This document shows positions 27,609 to 38,600 of a stretch of DNA of 64,000 bases, one piece after another. The first letter of the stretch is position 1, and each line of letters begins with the position of its first letter. Where the stretch lies: assembly GCA_946480925.1 (NCBI GenBank), contig CAMLLU010000008.1, forward strand, positions 66,244 through 130,243, given 5' to 3'. A program made the translations under genes and the position numbers. A model generated the notes under the pieces. That model had not been told where the DNA came from and did no database searches. It saw only the letters and a program-made list of their open reading frames with translations. Source of the stretch: an uncultured Rivibacter sp. GTDB taxonomy: Bacteria > Pseudomonadota > Gammaproteobacteria > Burkholderiales > Burkholderiaceae.

Positions 27609-28505
27609 ATGAGCGATTGGTTCGAAGGTTTCGACGCGCAGCGCTACGAGGTCAACGGCGTGGAGATATTTGCCCGCACGGGCGGGCGGCCCGATAGCGC
27701 GCCGCTGCTGCTGTTGCACGGCTACCCGCAGACGCATGCGATCTGGCACCGCGTGGCACGGCAGCTCGCGGCGCACTACCGCCTGGTGTTGCCGGACCTG
27801 CGCGGCTATGGCCGTTCGTCCAAGCCGCAGGGTGCGGCCGACCATGCCAACTACAGCAAGCGCGCGATGGCGGCCGACATGGTGGCGCTGATGCAGGAGC
27901 TGGGGCACGAGCGGTTCTTCGTGGCAGGGCACGATCGCGGCGGGCGTGTGGCGCACCGGTTGGCGCTGGACCACCCCGAGGCGCTCGAGAAGCTCTGTGT
28001 CATCGACATCGTGCCCACGCTCACGATGTACGAGCGCACGAACATGGCCTTTGCGACCTACTACTACCACTGGTTCTATCTGATCCAGCCGGCGCCGCTG
28101 CCGGAGCGGCAGATCGGTGCGGCGCCGCGGTTCTATCTGGACTGGACGCTGTCGGGCTGGGGCTCGAGGGGGCTGGATTACATCGAGCCCGAGGCGTTGC
28201 GGGACTATGCCGAGGGGTTCTGCAATGCGCAGGGGATTCACGCAGCCTGCGAGGACTACCGGGCTGCGGCGGGCATCGACCTTGAGCACGACCGGGCCAG
28301 TCGTGAAGCGGGGGAGCGGGTGCGGTGCCCGCTGCACGTGTTGTGGGGCGAGCGGGGAGTGGTGAATGCGCTGTTTGCGCCGTTGGATGACTGGCGGGAG
28401 GCCTGTTCAGGGGAGGTGACTGGCGCTGTGATGCCGGCGGGGCACTTCATTCCTGAGGAGTTGCCTCGGGAGACGGCGGAGGCGTTGTGGGCTTTCTTCG
28501 GCTAG
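27609..28505 (+). CDS. Alpha/beta hydrolase, haloacetate (fluoroacetate) dehalogenase-like
   Basis: 298 residues; AAGGAGG 7 bases before ATG 27609. LLLHGYPQTHAIWHRVA holds the oxyanion motif; the nucleophile is Asp in VAGHDRGGRVAHRLAL (~residue 103), as in fluoroacetate dehalogenases, and YYYHWFYLIQP carries the His-Trp pair that binds halide in that family. PAGHFIPEE holds the catalytic His. Epoxide hydrolases share the Asp nucleophile, but the HW pair favours a dehalogenase. It diverges from metX and converges with the lacI-type gene. Confidence 0.82.
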   Translation: MSDWFEGFDAQRYEVNGVEIFARTGGRPDSAPLLLLHGYPQTHAIWHRVARQLAAHYRLVLPDLRGYGRSSKPQGAADHANYSKRAMAADMVALMQELGHERFFVAGHDRGGRVAHRLALDHPEALEKLCVIDIVPTLTMYERTNMAFATYYYHWFYLIQPAPLPERQIGAAPRFYLDWTLSGWGSRGLDYIEPEALRDYAEGFCNAQGIHAACEDYRAAAGIDLEHDRASREAGERVRCPLHVLWGERGVVNALFAPLDDWREACSGEVTGAVMPAGHFIPEELPRETAEALWAFFG

Positions 28506-28539
28506 GTGCGTTGTCGAGGGCTTGGCCCCGGGGGGCGCG

Positions 28540-29565
28540 TCAGCGCTGCGTGTTCCGCGCCGGGGCCACCGACTCGCGGGCCATGAGCAGTGGCTCGAAC
28601 TGCTGCGACACCGGTAGTGTCTTGTCGTAGCAGGCGTTGAGCAGGAAGCGGCAGGCGTTGAGCGCCATGTCGGCGATGGGGATGAGCACGCTGCTGAGCC
28701 GTGGCGACAGGAAGGCCGCAAACTCGGCGTCGTCGTAGCCCATCACCGACCAATCGCCGGGTACCGAGATGCCGGCCTGGTGCAGGCGGCTCATGGCGCC
28801 CATCGCCATCTGGTCGTTGGCGCAGAAGAGGCCCGTCACTGCATCGATGCCCGGGCGCGCCAGCAGGCTCTCGGCGGCGTCCCAGCCCGATTGGCCGGTG
28901 AAGTCGCCCGCTTCGACCAGCACCGTGTCCTGCGCCACGCCGGCTTGCGCGAGCTGGTCGAAAAAGCCTTGCAGCCGCAGGCGGTTGTCGCCGGCCGTGG
29001 CGGGGCCCGAGATCACCGCGAACCGGCGATGGCCCTGCTGCAGCAAGGCCTGCGCGGCGAGCCGGCCGGCCGCGCGGTGGTCTACCGTGAAGCACTGGTT
29101 CTTCATGCCCTTCACGTCGCGGTTCACCACGGCCACGCGCGGGTGCTGCTCACGCAGTGCCAGGAAGTCGGCATCGCGCAGCGCATTGGTGGTGATGATG
29201 AGGCCGTCGCATTCACGCTCGATCAGGAAGCGCGCGCCGTCGAGCGCCTGTTGGCGCGGGTCTTCATGGCCGCAGCCGTTGGCGGCGACCATGTGGCGGT
29301 CGTGGAGGCGCAGCTCATTGTCTATGGCGTGCAGCAGCGGCCCGTAGAAAGGGCCGGCGAAGGTCGGCACGAACACGCCGATGGTGCCGGTGGAGCGCAG
29401 CGAGAGCGCCCGCGCGATCGCGCTGGGGCGAAAGCTCAGCTGCTGTGCCGCGGCCTCCACGCGTGCGGCAGCCTCCGGCGAAAACGAACCCTTGCCGCTG
29501 AGCACCCGCGAAGCGGTGCCCACGCCCACGCCGGCCAACCGTGCCACGTCCTTGATCGTTGCCAT
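28540..29565 (-). CDS. LacI-family regulator of the beta-glucoside locus
   Basis: 341 residues. HTH and hinge at residues 1-60 (MATIKDVARLAGVGVGTASR, ALSLRSTGTIGVFVP) and a periplasmic-binding-like sugar domain (SRLHQAGISVPGDWSVMGYD near the C-terminus). It is the last gene of the minus-strand run containing the ABC importer and GH1. Two LacI-type palindromes between GH1 and GH3 (35441, 35621) are the probable sites, so it would repress both until a sugar binds. Confidence 0.9.
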   Translation of the reverse strand: MATIKDVARLAGVGVGTASRVLSGKGSFSPEAAARVEAAAQQLSFRPSAIARALSLRSTGTIGVFVPTFAGPFYGPLLHAIDNELRLHDRHMVAANGCGHEDPRQQALDGARFLIERECDGLIITTNALRDADFLALREQHPRVAVVNRDVKGMKNQCFTVDHRAAGRLAAQALLQQGHRRFAVISGPATAGDNRLRLQGFFDQLAQAGVAQDTVLVEAGDFTGQSGWDAAESLLARPGIDAVTGLFCANDQMAMGAMSRLHQAGISVPGDWSVMGYDDAEFAAFLSPRLSSVLIPIADMALNACRFLLNACYDKTLPVSQQFEPLLMARESVAPARNTQR

Positions 29566-29617
29566 GCGCCTCGTGCCCTTGCTCTCGTACTGCCGGGCAC
29601 GATGATAGAAGGCGCGG

Positions 29618-30676
<1,059 letters not shown>

Positions 30677-30740
30677 GTCAGTTCTCTGTCGGAGGCTCAG
30701 GATGGTCGGGCGGCGGTTTGCGTGTGATCGGCCGAATACC

Positions 30741-30832
30741 TTCACCGCAGAGACGCGGAGGGCGCGGAGATCCGCAGAGGAATTCAATGTGCTCTCTGCG
30801 TTCCTCCGCGTCCTCTGCGCCTCCGCGGTGAA
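30741..30832. repeat. 91-92 bp palindromic element, copy C
   Basis: Ends TTCACCGCAGAGACGCGGAG and CTCTGCGCCTCCGCGGTGAA. It shares the flank CGAATACC with copy A and an internal GAGGAATTCAAT with copy B. It sits between the inner permease gene and the ATPase gene inside the importer operon. Confidence 0.8.
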
Positions 30833-30849
30833 TGACTTGAGGTGTCATA

Positions 30850-31758
30850 TCAGCCTTTCACCGCACCGGCCGCGATGCCGCGCACGAACCAGCGGCCGGA
30901 GACGAGGTAGATGAACAGCGGCACCAGCGAGGTAAGCAGCGTGGCTGCCATGTTGACGTTGTAGAGCCGCTCGCCGGTGGTGGTGTTGATGACGTTGTTG
31001 AGCTGCACCGTCATCGGCAGGTGCTCGCGGCCCGCGAACACCAGGCCCAGCAGGAAGTCGTTCCAGATGTTGGTGGCCTGCATGATGACGGCGACCATGA
31101 GGATGGGCGTGGACATCGGCAGCATCAGCTGGAAGAAGATGCGCCAGAAGCCGCCGCCGTCGATGCGTGCGGCCTTGAAGAGCTCTTCGGGCACCGACGC
31201 GTAGTAGTTGCGGAACAGCAGCGTCATGATGGGCATGCCGAAGATGGTGTGGATCAGCACGATGCCCGGCAGCGTGCCGAAGATGCTCATCGCCGCGAAG
31301 GCGCGCACCAGCGGGAACATCATCACCTGGTAGGGCACGAACGCGCCCAGCAGCAGCACGCTGAACAGCATGTTGGCGAAGCGCGGCTTCCAGAACGCGA
31401 GCGCATAGCCGTTGACCGCGCCCACGAGGATGGACAGCACCGTGCTCGGCACGACGATGGCCACCGAGTTCCAGAAGCCGCCGCGGATGCCTTCGCATTG
31501 CAGCCCGGTGCAGGCCGAAAGCCACGCATGCGCCCAGGGCTCCAGCGTCACCTTCACCGGCAGCGCGAACAGGTTGCCCAGGCGGATCTCCTCCATCGGC
31601 TTGAAGGAGGTGACGAGCATCACGTACAGCGGCATCAGGAAGAACGCCGCCGATACGAGCAGGAAGGCGTAGAGCCCCAGGCGGGCCGGCCGCCAGCGTG
31701 ACCGGCGGCGTGCTGGAGCGGCCGCGGTCGGCACCCGGCGTTGCATCACGGCGCTCAT
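30850..31758 (-). CDS. Sugar ABC transporter permease (MalG type)
   Basis: 302 residues with six membrane segments and the EAA loop (YYASVPEELFKAARIDGGGF, WRIFFQLMLPMSTPILMVA) that contacts the ATPase. An extracytoplasmic loop with paired cysteines (SACTGLQCEG) lies at ~80-90. ATG 31758 overlaps the stop of the MalF-type gene by 4 bases (ATGA). Confidence 0.9.
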   Translation of the reverse strand: MSAVMQRRVPTAAAPARRRSRWRPARLGLYAFLLVSAAFFLMPLYVMLVTSFKPMEEIRLGNLFALPVKVTLEPWAHAWLSACTGLQCEGIRGGFWNSVAIVVPSTVLSILVGAVNGYALAFWKPRFANMLFSVLLLGAFVPYQVMMFPLVRAFAAMSIFGTLPGIVLIHTIFGMPIMTLLFRNYYASVPEELFKAARIDGGGFWRIFFQLMLPMSTPILMVAVIMQATNIWNDFLLGLVFAGREHLPMTVQLNNVINTTTGERLYNVNMAATLLTSLVPLFIYLVSGRWFVRGIAAGAVKG

Positions 31759-32633
31759 CTCTGACCTGCGCGTGCCGCGCGCTGCCTTGCATACCACCAC
31801 GGCGTCACCAGCGCGAGCACGGTGAGCAGCAGCACGGTGGAGGCGGCCGATGCGAGCCCGATGTTGGCGCGGCCGAACAGATGGTCGATGATGAACTTGG
31901 CCGGCACCTCGCTCGCGAGCCCGGGGCCGCCCTGCGTCATGGCCACCACCACGTCGAACACCTTCACCACGCTCACGGACAGCAGCACCAGCGCGGTGGC
32001 GAACGAAGGCCACAGCATCGGCAGCACCACGCTCAGGTAGAAGCGCCACTTCGGAATGCCGTCGATGTGCGCGGCGCGCCACAGGCTGTCGTCGATGCCG
32101 CGCAGGCCCGCCAGCAGCAGCGCCATCACGAGGCCGGAGGCCTGCCACACGGCGGCCAGCACGATGGCGTACATCACCGCGTCCTGGCGCACGATCCAGT
32201 CGAAGGTGAAGCCCTCGAAGCCGAGCCCGCGCATGGTGGCTTGCAGGCCGAGCTCGGGGTTGAGCATCCATTGCCACACGAGGCCGGTGGCCACGAAGCT
32301 CATCGCATAGGGATAGAGGAACACCGTGCGCAGCAGGCCTTCACCCTTGACCTGCTGGTCGATGAACACCGCGAGCAGAAAACCCACCACCAGGCAGGCG
32401 GCGATGAACAGCACGCCGAACAGCGCCATGTTCTGCAGCGAGAGGATCCAGCGCTCGGTGCCGAACAGGCGCTCGTACTGCGCGAGGCCGACGAAGTCGG
32501 ACAGCGGTAGCGTGCGCGAACCGCTGAATGAAATGCGCACCGACCACGCGACCGTGCCCAGGTAGGCCAGGATCACCGTGGCCGCCATCGGCAGCAGTGC
32601 CGCGTGGGCGGCCAGGTGGCGGGGTCTTTTCAT
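31755..32633 (-). CDS. Sugar ABC transporter permease (MalF type)
   Basis: 292 residues, about six membrane segments and an EAA loop (GIDDSLWRAAHIDGIPKWRF, YLSVVLPMLWPSFATALVLL). It pairs with the MalG-type protein, whose start overlaps its stop. Upstream, element D separates it from the binding-protein gene. Confidence 0.9.
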   Translation of the reverse strand: MKRPRHLAAHAALLPMAATVILAYLGTVAWSVRISFSGSRTLPLSDFVGLAQYERLFGTERWILSLQNMALFGVLFIAACLVVGFLLAVFIDQQVKGEGLLRTVFLYPYAMSFVATGLVWQWMLNPELGLQATMRGLGFEGFTFDWIVRQDAVMYAIVLAAVWQASGLVMALLLAGLRGIDDSLWRAAHIDGIPKWRFYLSVVLPMLWPSFATALVLLSVSVVKVFDVVVAMTQGGPGLASEVPAKFIIDHLFGRANIGLASAASTVLLLTVLALVTPWWYARQRAARAGQR

Positions 32634-32669
32634 GAATACCGCTGCTGCGGGAAAAAAAGCTTGAATTCA

Positions 32670-32760
32670 TTCACCGCAGAGGCGCAGAGGGCGCGGAGAT
32701 CCGCGGAGAAGAAGTCGACAACTCTGCGGTCCCCTGCGTCCTCTGCGCCTCTGCGGTGAA
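32670..32760. repeat. 91-92 bp palindromic element, copy D
   Basis: Ends TTCACCGCAGAGGCGCAGAG and CTCTGCGCCTCTGCGGTGAA, the most symmetrical copy. Lying between the binding-protein gene and the permeases, its mRNA hairpin could raise binding-protein message over permease message, as REP hairpins do in other importer operons (inference). Confidence 0.8.
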
Positions 32761-32765
32761 GGATT

Positions 32766-34004
32766 TCAACTGCCTTTCACCGCGGAAGCAAAGGCCTTGG
32801 CTGCCTCGTCGGTCGGCTGGTTGGTGTTCCAGAACTTGGTGATGATGTCCTGCAGCACGCCGTTCACATCGGGTGAGACCAGCATCTCGGGGTTGGGCAG
32901 GTGGCGCGAGGCGTCTTTCATGACCTGCAGGCCGGTCTGCGCGCAGACGTCCATGGCCTTGGCATCGACGTCGGTGCGGATGGGGATCGAGCCCTTCTTG
33001 TTGTTGAAGGCCACCTGCGTGGCGGGCGACGTGAAGGTGGTAGCCAGCAGGTGCTGGGCCTTGATCTGGTTGGCGTCGCTGGTCTTGGGGAACACGAACA
33101 CGTCGCCCGCGATGATGTACGGCGACTTCGGCCCGAAGCCCGGGAAGCAGCCGTATTCCTTGCCGGCCGTCTGGTTGGCCGTCTGGAACTCGCCCTTGGC
33201 CCAGTCGCCCATGATCTGCACGCCGGCCTTGCCCGAGATGAGCATGGCCGTGGCGTCGTTCCAGTTGCGGCCGGCCGAGCCCGGGTCCACGTAGTTCTTC
33301 AGGCGCTTGAACGAAGCCAGCACGTTCTTGAACGCATCGCTCTGCACCGCCTTGGCGTCGCGGTCGCGGTAGACCTTGAGGTAAAGGTCGCTGCCACCCA
33401 CGTGGGCCAGCAGCGCGTCGAAGGTGAGCTTCTCCTGCCAGGGCTGGCCGCCGAGCGCGAGCGGCACGAGGCCGGCGGCCTTGAGCTTGTCGAGCGCGGC
33501 GAAGAATTCCTGCGGGGTCTTGGGTTCGTCCTTGACGCCCGCCTTCGCAAAGGCGGCCTTCGAGTACCAGAACCACGCCGGCATGTGGATGTTGACGGGC
33601 ACCGCGTAGTAGTGGCCCTTGACCTTGATGGCGTTGAGGATGGGCGCGGGCAGCAGCTTGTCCCAGTTGTTCTGCCTGGCTACCTCGTCCACGTTGTTGA
33701 GCAGCCCGCCGTCGATCACGTCGTGGAACTGCTTGGAGGTGTTGAACTGCGCCGCCGTCGAAGGCGTGCCGCCCACGATGCGGTTGATGGCCTGCGCGCG
33801 AGCGGCTTCACCGCCTGCGACCGCGCTGTCCACCCAGGTGCCGCCGGCCTTCTTGTAGGCCTCGGCCAGCTCTTTCACCGCGGCCGATTCGCCGCCGGAA
33901 GTCCACCAGTGGATCACCTCGGCGCGCAGTTGCGCGTGGGCCGTGCCCGCGGCAGCGAACGCCAGTGCGATGCCGGCGGCCAGCGTGTGCAGTTTGCTGT
34001 TCAT
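32766..34004 (-). CDS. Sugar ABC transporter substrate-binding protein
   Basis: 412 residues, GAGGAGA ribosome site before ATG 34004. Signal peptide residues 1-23 (AAGIALAFAAAGTAHA). The mature protein is a cluster-B/SBP1 oligosaccharide-binding fold: VIHWWTSGGESAAVKELAEA, YAVPVNIHMPAWFWYSKAAF, MLISGKAGVQIMGDWAKGEF. Trp and Tyr residues suit sugar stacking. It feeds the MalF/MalG permeases downstream and follows GH1 by 39 bases. Confidence 0.92.
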   Translation of the reverse strand: MNSKLHTLAAGIALAFAAAGTAHAQLRAEVIHWWTSGGESAAVKELAEAYKKAGGTWVDSAVAGGEAARAQAINRIVGGTPSTAAQFNTSKQFHDVIDGGLLNNVDEVARQNNWDKLLPAPILNAIKVKGHYYAVPVNIHMPAWFWYSKAAFAKAGVKDEPKTPQEFFAALDKLKAAGLVPLALGGQPWQEKLTFDALLAHVGGSDLYLKVYRDRDAKAVQSDAFKNVLASFKRLKNYVDPGSAGRNWNDATAMLISGKAGVQIMGDWAKGEFQTANQTAGKEYGCFPGFGPKSPYIIAGDVFVFPKTSDANQIKAQHLLATTFTSPATQVAFNNKKGSIPIRTDVDAKAMDVCAQTGLQVMKDASRHLPNPEMLVSPDVNGVLQDIITKFWNTNQPTDEAAKAFASAVKGS

Positions 34005-34043
34005 GGTCCGTCTCCTCTTGGTTGTGCTCACGTCACGCCTGGG

Positions 34044-35360
34044 TCACGCCTTTTGCGTGCGGCGTGCAAAGAACTCTTTCAGCGCCAGCGCGCTGTCCTT
34101 GGGGGTGCGCTGCTGCGTCGTGTAGTCCACGTGCACGACGCCGAAGCGCTTCTCGTAGCCGAAGGCCCACTCGAAGTTGTCGAGCAGCGACCACACGAAG
34201 TAGCCGCGCACGTCCACGCCCTGGCGCATGGCCTCGTCCACCGCAGAGAAGTGCCGCGTGAGGTAGCGCATGCGCTGCTCGTCGTGCACGCGGCCGTCTT
34301 GCACGCGGTCGTCGCTGGCCATGCCGTTCTCGGTGATGTAGATGGGCGGCAGCTCCGCATAGCGCTGCTTGAATTCGACCAGCAGGTCGCGCAGGCCCTC
34401 GGGGCAGACCTCCCAGCCCATCTGCGTGCGTTCCACGCCGGGCAACGGCGCATCGGCGTATCCGTGCGCGCCGTCGCTCTTCACCACCTGGCGGAAGTAG
34501 TAGTTGATGCCCAGGTAGTCCAGCGGCGTGCGGATGTGCTGCATGTCGCCGTCGCGCACCGGGGCTTCGGCCTGCGGCCATAGCTCGCGCAACGCGTCGG
34601 GGTAGCGGCCTTGCAGCACAGCGTCGAGCACCCAGTGGTTCGCATGCGCGCGGGCCAGTTGCGCCGCGTGCTGGTCGGCTGCGCCATCGCTGGCCGGCGC
34701 GACTGCGTTCACGTTGGCCACGAGGCCCACCGGTGCGCGGTCGACGCTGCGCAGCGCCTGGCAGGCGAGCCCGTGGCCCAGCAGCAGGTGGTGCATCGCT
34801 TCGACCGCGTAGCGCGCGTCGGTGAGCCCGGGTGCATGGCGGCCTTCGCCGTGGCCGAGCCAGGCCGAACACCACGGCTCGTTCAGCGTGGTCCATGCGC
34901 TCACGCGGCCGGCCAGCTCGCGGCCGATGCGCTCGGCATAGTCGGCAAAGCGCTGCGCGGTGTCGCGGTTGAGCCAGCCACCGCGGTCTTGCAGGTGCTG
35001 CGGCAGGTCCCAGTGGTAGAGCGTCACGAAGGCCTGCTGGCCTTGCTGCTGCAGCCGGTCGAGCAGGCGCTTGTAGAAGTCCACGCCCTTGGGGTTGAGC
35101 CGGCCGTCGATGTCGATGACGCGCGGCCACGCGATCGACAGGCGGTAGGCGTCGAAGCCGATGTGTTTCAGCAGCGCGAGGTCCGACTCCCAGCGGTGGT
35201 AGTGGTCGCAGGCCACCGCGCCGCTGTCGCCGTTGGCCACGCGGCCCGGCGTGGCGCTGTAGATGTCCCAGATGGACGGCAGGCGACCGTCTTCAGTAGC
35301 GGCGCCTTCGATCTGGTACGAAGCGGTGGCGGCACCGAACAGGAAGTCGCGGCGCCACAT
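34044..35360 (-). CDS. GH1 beta-glucosidase
   Basis: 438 residues, cytosolic, cleaving imported beta-glucosides such as cellobiose or laminaribiose. Acid/base Glu in TTLNEPWCSAW (~residue 150) and nucleophile Glu in IYITENGMASD (~335); DFLFGAATASYQIEGA is the family N-terminus. ATG 35360 (MWRRDFLFGAA, GAGGG upstream) is chosen over an in-frame TTG at 35420. It is the first gene of the minus-strand sugar operon. Confidence 0.92.
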   Translation of the reverse strand: MWRRDFLFGAATASYQIEGAATEDGRLPSIWDIYSATPGRVANGDSGAVACDHYHRWESDLALLKHIGFDAYRLSIAWPRVIDIDGRLNPKGVDFYKRLLDRLQQQGQQAFVTLYHWDLPQHLQDRGGWLNRDTAQRFADYAERIGRELAGRVSAWTTLNEPWCSAWLGHGEGRHAPGLTDARYAVEAMHHLLLGHGLACQALRSVDRAPVGLVANVNAVAPASDGAADQHAAQLARAHANHWVLDAVLQGRYPDALRELWPQAEAPVRDGDMQHIRTPLDYLGINYYFRQVVKSDGAHGYADAPLPGVERTQMGWEVCPEGLRDLLVEFKQRYAELPPIYITENGMASDDRVQDGRVHDEQRMRYLTRHFSAVDEAMRQGVDVRGYFVWSLLDNFEWAFGYEKRFGVVHVDYTTQQRTPKDSALALKEFFARRTQKA

Positions 35361-35440
35361 GGCAGAGCCCTCGGGTGGGGTGATGAGCGACGGCGCGGAA
35401 GGCAAGGCGTTTGCAGTCAAGTCTTAACCCCCAATTAACA

Positions 35441-35454
35441 TGGAACCGATTCCG
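35441..35454. promoter_or_regulatory. LacI-type operator upstream of GH1
   Basis: TGGAACCGATTCCG is a near-palindrome around CG, matching the TGGAA-CG-TTCCA plan of LacI/GalR-family sites. It lies 81 bases upstream of the GH1 start (ATG 35360). Confidence 0.65.
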
Positions 35455-35620
35455 GCGGGCGATTGAAGCAGCCTTCCGGCCGTGCTGCATTGGGTCTTAC
35501 CCGCGAAAGCTACGGTTTGCTACAGCTCGCCAGCATGAGCAAGCACCAAGCCTTCTTTAATGGGTGGTTAACCTAATGGAAAGGCTTTGATAAGAACTCC
35601 TAGAGTCCGGCTCCTTGGTG

Positions 35621-35634
35621 TGGAATCGTTTCCA
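35621..35634. promoter_or_regulatory. LacI-type operator upstream of GH3
   Basis: TGGAATCGTTTCCA, a palindrome with central CG, 29 bases before the GH3 ATG and 180 bases from the other operator. A repressor bound at both could loop the region (inference). No other feature was found in the 35361-35662 gap apart from AT-rich promoter-like sequence at 35560-35600. Confidence 0.7.
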
Positions 35635-35662
35635 TGTCGGGCCCATGACTCGAGGAGACAGC

Positions 35663-38600
35663 ATGAAGAACCTGTTCAAGCTACAGGCCGGCGCGCTCTC
35701 GCTGGCGCTTGCGGCTGCGCTCGCTGCCTGCGGCGGCAGCGACGACGACGATCCATCACCCGCGCCGCCGCCAGCGTCGGGCCTGAGCGACTGGCCCAGG
35801 ATTACCAGCGCCATCGCGCCCGACGCGGCGCAGGAGGCGCAGATCGACACCATCGTGGCCGGCATGACGCTGGCGCAGAAGGTGGGCCAGATGACGCAGC
35901 CCAACATCACGGCCATCACGCCGGCCGAGGTGACGCAGTACTACATCGGCTCGGTGTTGAACGGCGGCGGCGCCTGGCCCAACAACGACAAGCGCGCGAC
36001 CGCGGCCGACTGGCTGGCGCTTGCCGATGCCTACTGGGCGGCGTCGATGGACACCGACATGGCGGTGAAGATCCCGGTGATCTGGGGCACCGACGCCGTG
36101 CACGGCCACAACAACGTCTACGGCGCCACGCTCTTCCCGCACAACATCGGCCTGGGCGCTGCCAACGACCCCGAGCTGATCGAGCACATCGGCGCCGCGG
36201 TGGCGAAGCAGGTGGTGGCCACCGGCATCGACTGGACCTTCGCCCCTACGCTGGCCGTGGTGCGCGACGACCGCTGGGGCCGCACCTACGAAGGCTTCTC
36301 GGAAGACCCGGCCATCGTGAGCGCCTACGGCGGGCGCTACACCACCGGGCTGCAGGGCCGCTTCGCTGCCTCGGGCCGGCCCACCGTGGTGGCTACCGCC
36401 AAGCACTACATGGGTGACGGCGGCACCGACCAGGGCAAGGACCAGGGCGAGAACAAGGCCAGCCTCACCGAGATGATCAACGTCCACGGTGCGGGCTACT
36501 ACACCTCGCTCGCCGCCGGCGCGCAGACGGTGATGGCCTCGTTCAACAGCTGGACCTTTCAGGGCACCGCGCCCGACGGCACGGCGCTGAACTTCGCCAA
36601 CGCCAAGATGCACGGCAACAAGTACCTGCTGACCGACGTGCTGAAGGTGAAGATGGGCTTCGACGGGCTGGTGGTGTCCGACTGGGACGGCATCGGCCAG
36701 GTGAAGTACACCGACGCGCAAGGCGTCGAGCGCCAGTGCACCAACTCGTCGTGCCCGGTGGCCATCAATGCCGGCATCGACCTCGTGATGGTGCCCAACG
36801 ACTGGAAGGCCTTCATCGCCAACACCATCGCCTCGGTCGAGGCAGGCGAGATCCCGATGGCGCGCATCGACGATGCGGTGAAACGCATCCTGCGCGTGAA
36901 GCTGCGCTCGGGGCTCATGAAGGTCGAGAACGGCCAGACCGTTTCGGTGAAGCCCTCGCTGCGCGCAGGTGCGGGCGACGCGACGGCATTGCAGCATCGC
37001 GACCTCGCGCGCGAGGCCGTGCGCAAGTCGCTGGTGCTCTTGAAGAACGGCAACAGCGTGCTGCCGCTGGCGCGCGGCGAGAAGATCCTCGTGGTGGGCA
37101 AGAACGCCGACAACCTGCAGAACCAGACCGGCGGCTGGTCGCTCACCTGGCAGGGCACGAGCAACACCAACGCCGACTTCCCGAACGCCGACTCGGTGCT
37201 GGCCGGCATACGCGAAGCGGCGGGTGAGGCCAACGTCGTGTACTCGGCCACCGGCAGCGGCGTGGACGCGAGCACCTTCAAGGCCGTGATCGCGGTGATC
37301 GGCGAGACGCCCTATGCCGAAGGCGTGGGCGACATCGGCAAGGCCGGCACGCTGGAGCATGCCAAGCGCTACCCCGAAGACCTGGCCGTGCTCGACGCGG
37401 TGACGGGCAAGGGCGTGCCGGTGGTGACGGTGCTGCTCGCGGGCCGGCCGGTGTGGGTCAACAAGGAACTCAACCGCAGCGATGCCTTCGTCGCGGCCTG
37501 GCTGCCCGGCACCGAAGGCAAGGGCGTTGCCGACGTGCTGTTCCGCAAGGCCGACGCCTCGGTGAACTTCGACTTCACCGGCAAGCTCTCGTTCTCGTGG
37601 CCCAAGACGGCCTGCCAGGTGCCGCTGAACAAGGGCGACACCAACTACGACCCGCTGTTCGCCTACGGCTACGGCCTCTCGTACGCGAGCGGCGGCAGCG
37701 TGCCGGCGCTCGACGAAACCACGCCCAACCTCGGCTGCGGCCAGACCACGCCCAACGGCCCGGCGGCCACCGAAGACCTCATCGTCTTCCGCCAGGTCGA
37801 AAGCTCGCTGCACAAGCTCTACATCGGTTCGCCGCCCAACTGGTCGCTGCCGGTGGGCTCGGACCTCAACAACGCCGTGGTCACGAGCGACGGCAACGTG
37901 AAGGTCGAGACTGCCCAGCTCAACGTGCAGCAGGACGCGAAGAAGGTCACGTGGATGTCGACGGGCCAGTTCATGGCGCAGTCTATCGGCGTGAAGACCG
38001 ACTACTCCGGCTACCTCACCGCCGAGGCCGCGCTGGTGTTCGACGTGTCGGTGAACCAGGCACCGCAGGGCAACGTGAAGATGCGCGTCGACTGCACCTA
38101 TCCGTGCAACGGCGAGCTCGACGCGACCACCGTGCTCAAGGGCCTGCCGCAGGACACCAGGCGCACGCTGAAGATCCCGCTGGCCTGCTTCTTCGCCAAG
38201 GGCACGGACTTCACGGGGGTCGACGTCCCCTTCCTCGTCTACACCGACAAGCCCTTCACCGCCACGTTCGCCGACATCCGCTGGCAGATCAACGCCGCCA
38301 AGGACGCCGACGCCCTGGCTTGCGATGCGCTGGTGCCGCCGCCTCCGCCGGTGATCGACCCGCTGCCGGGCCCGAGCGCCACGCTGTTCGGCACGGACGG
38401 CAGCTTCCTCGCCGGCTTCTCGCTGGGCACGTGGTCGAGCAACGGCACGCACGTGGTGGCCGACGCGACCACCACGCCGGGCGTGATGGACCTGCAGTTC
38501 CTGGCCGACGGCGGCAACGGCATCACCACCATCGGTGGTGGCGGGCCGATCAACCTGGCCAACTACGCGGTGAGTGGCAAGCTGAGCTTCGAAGTGAAGG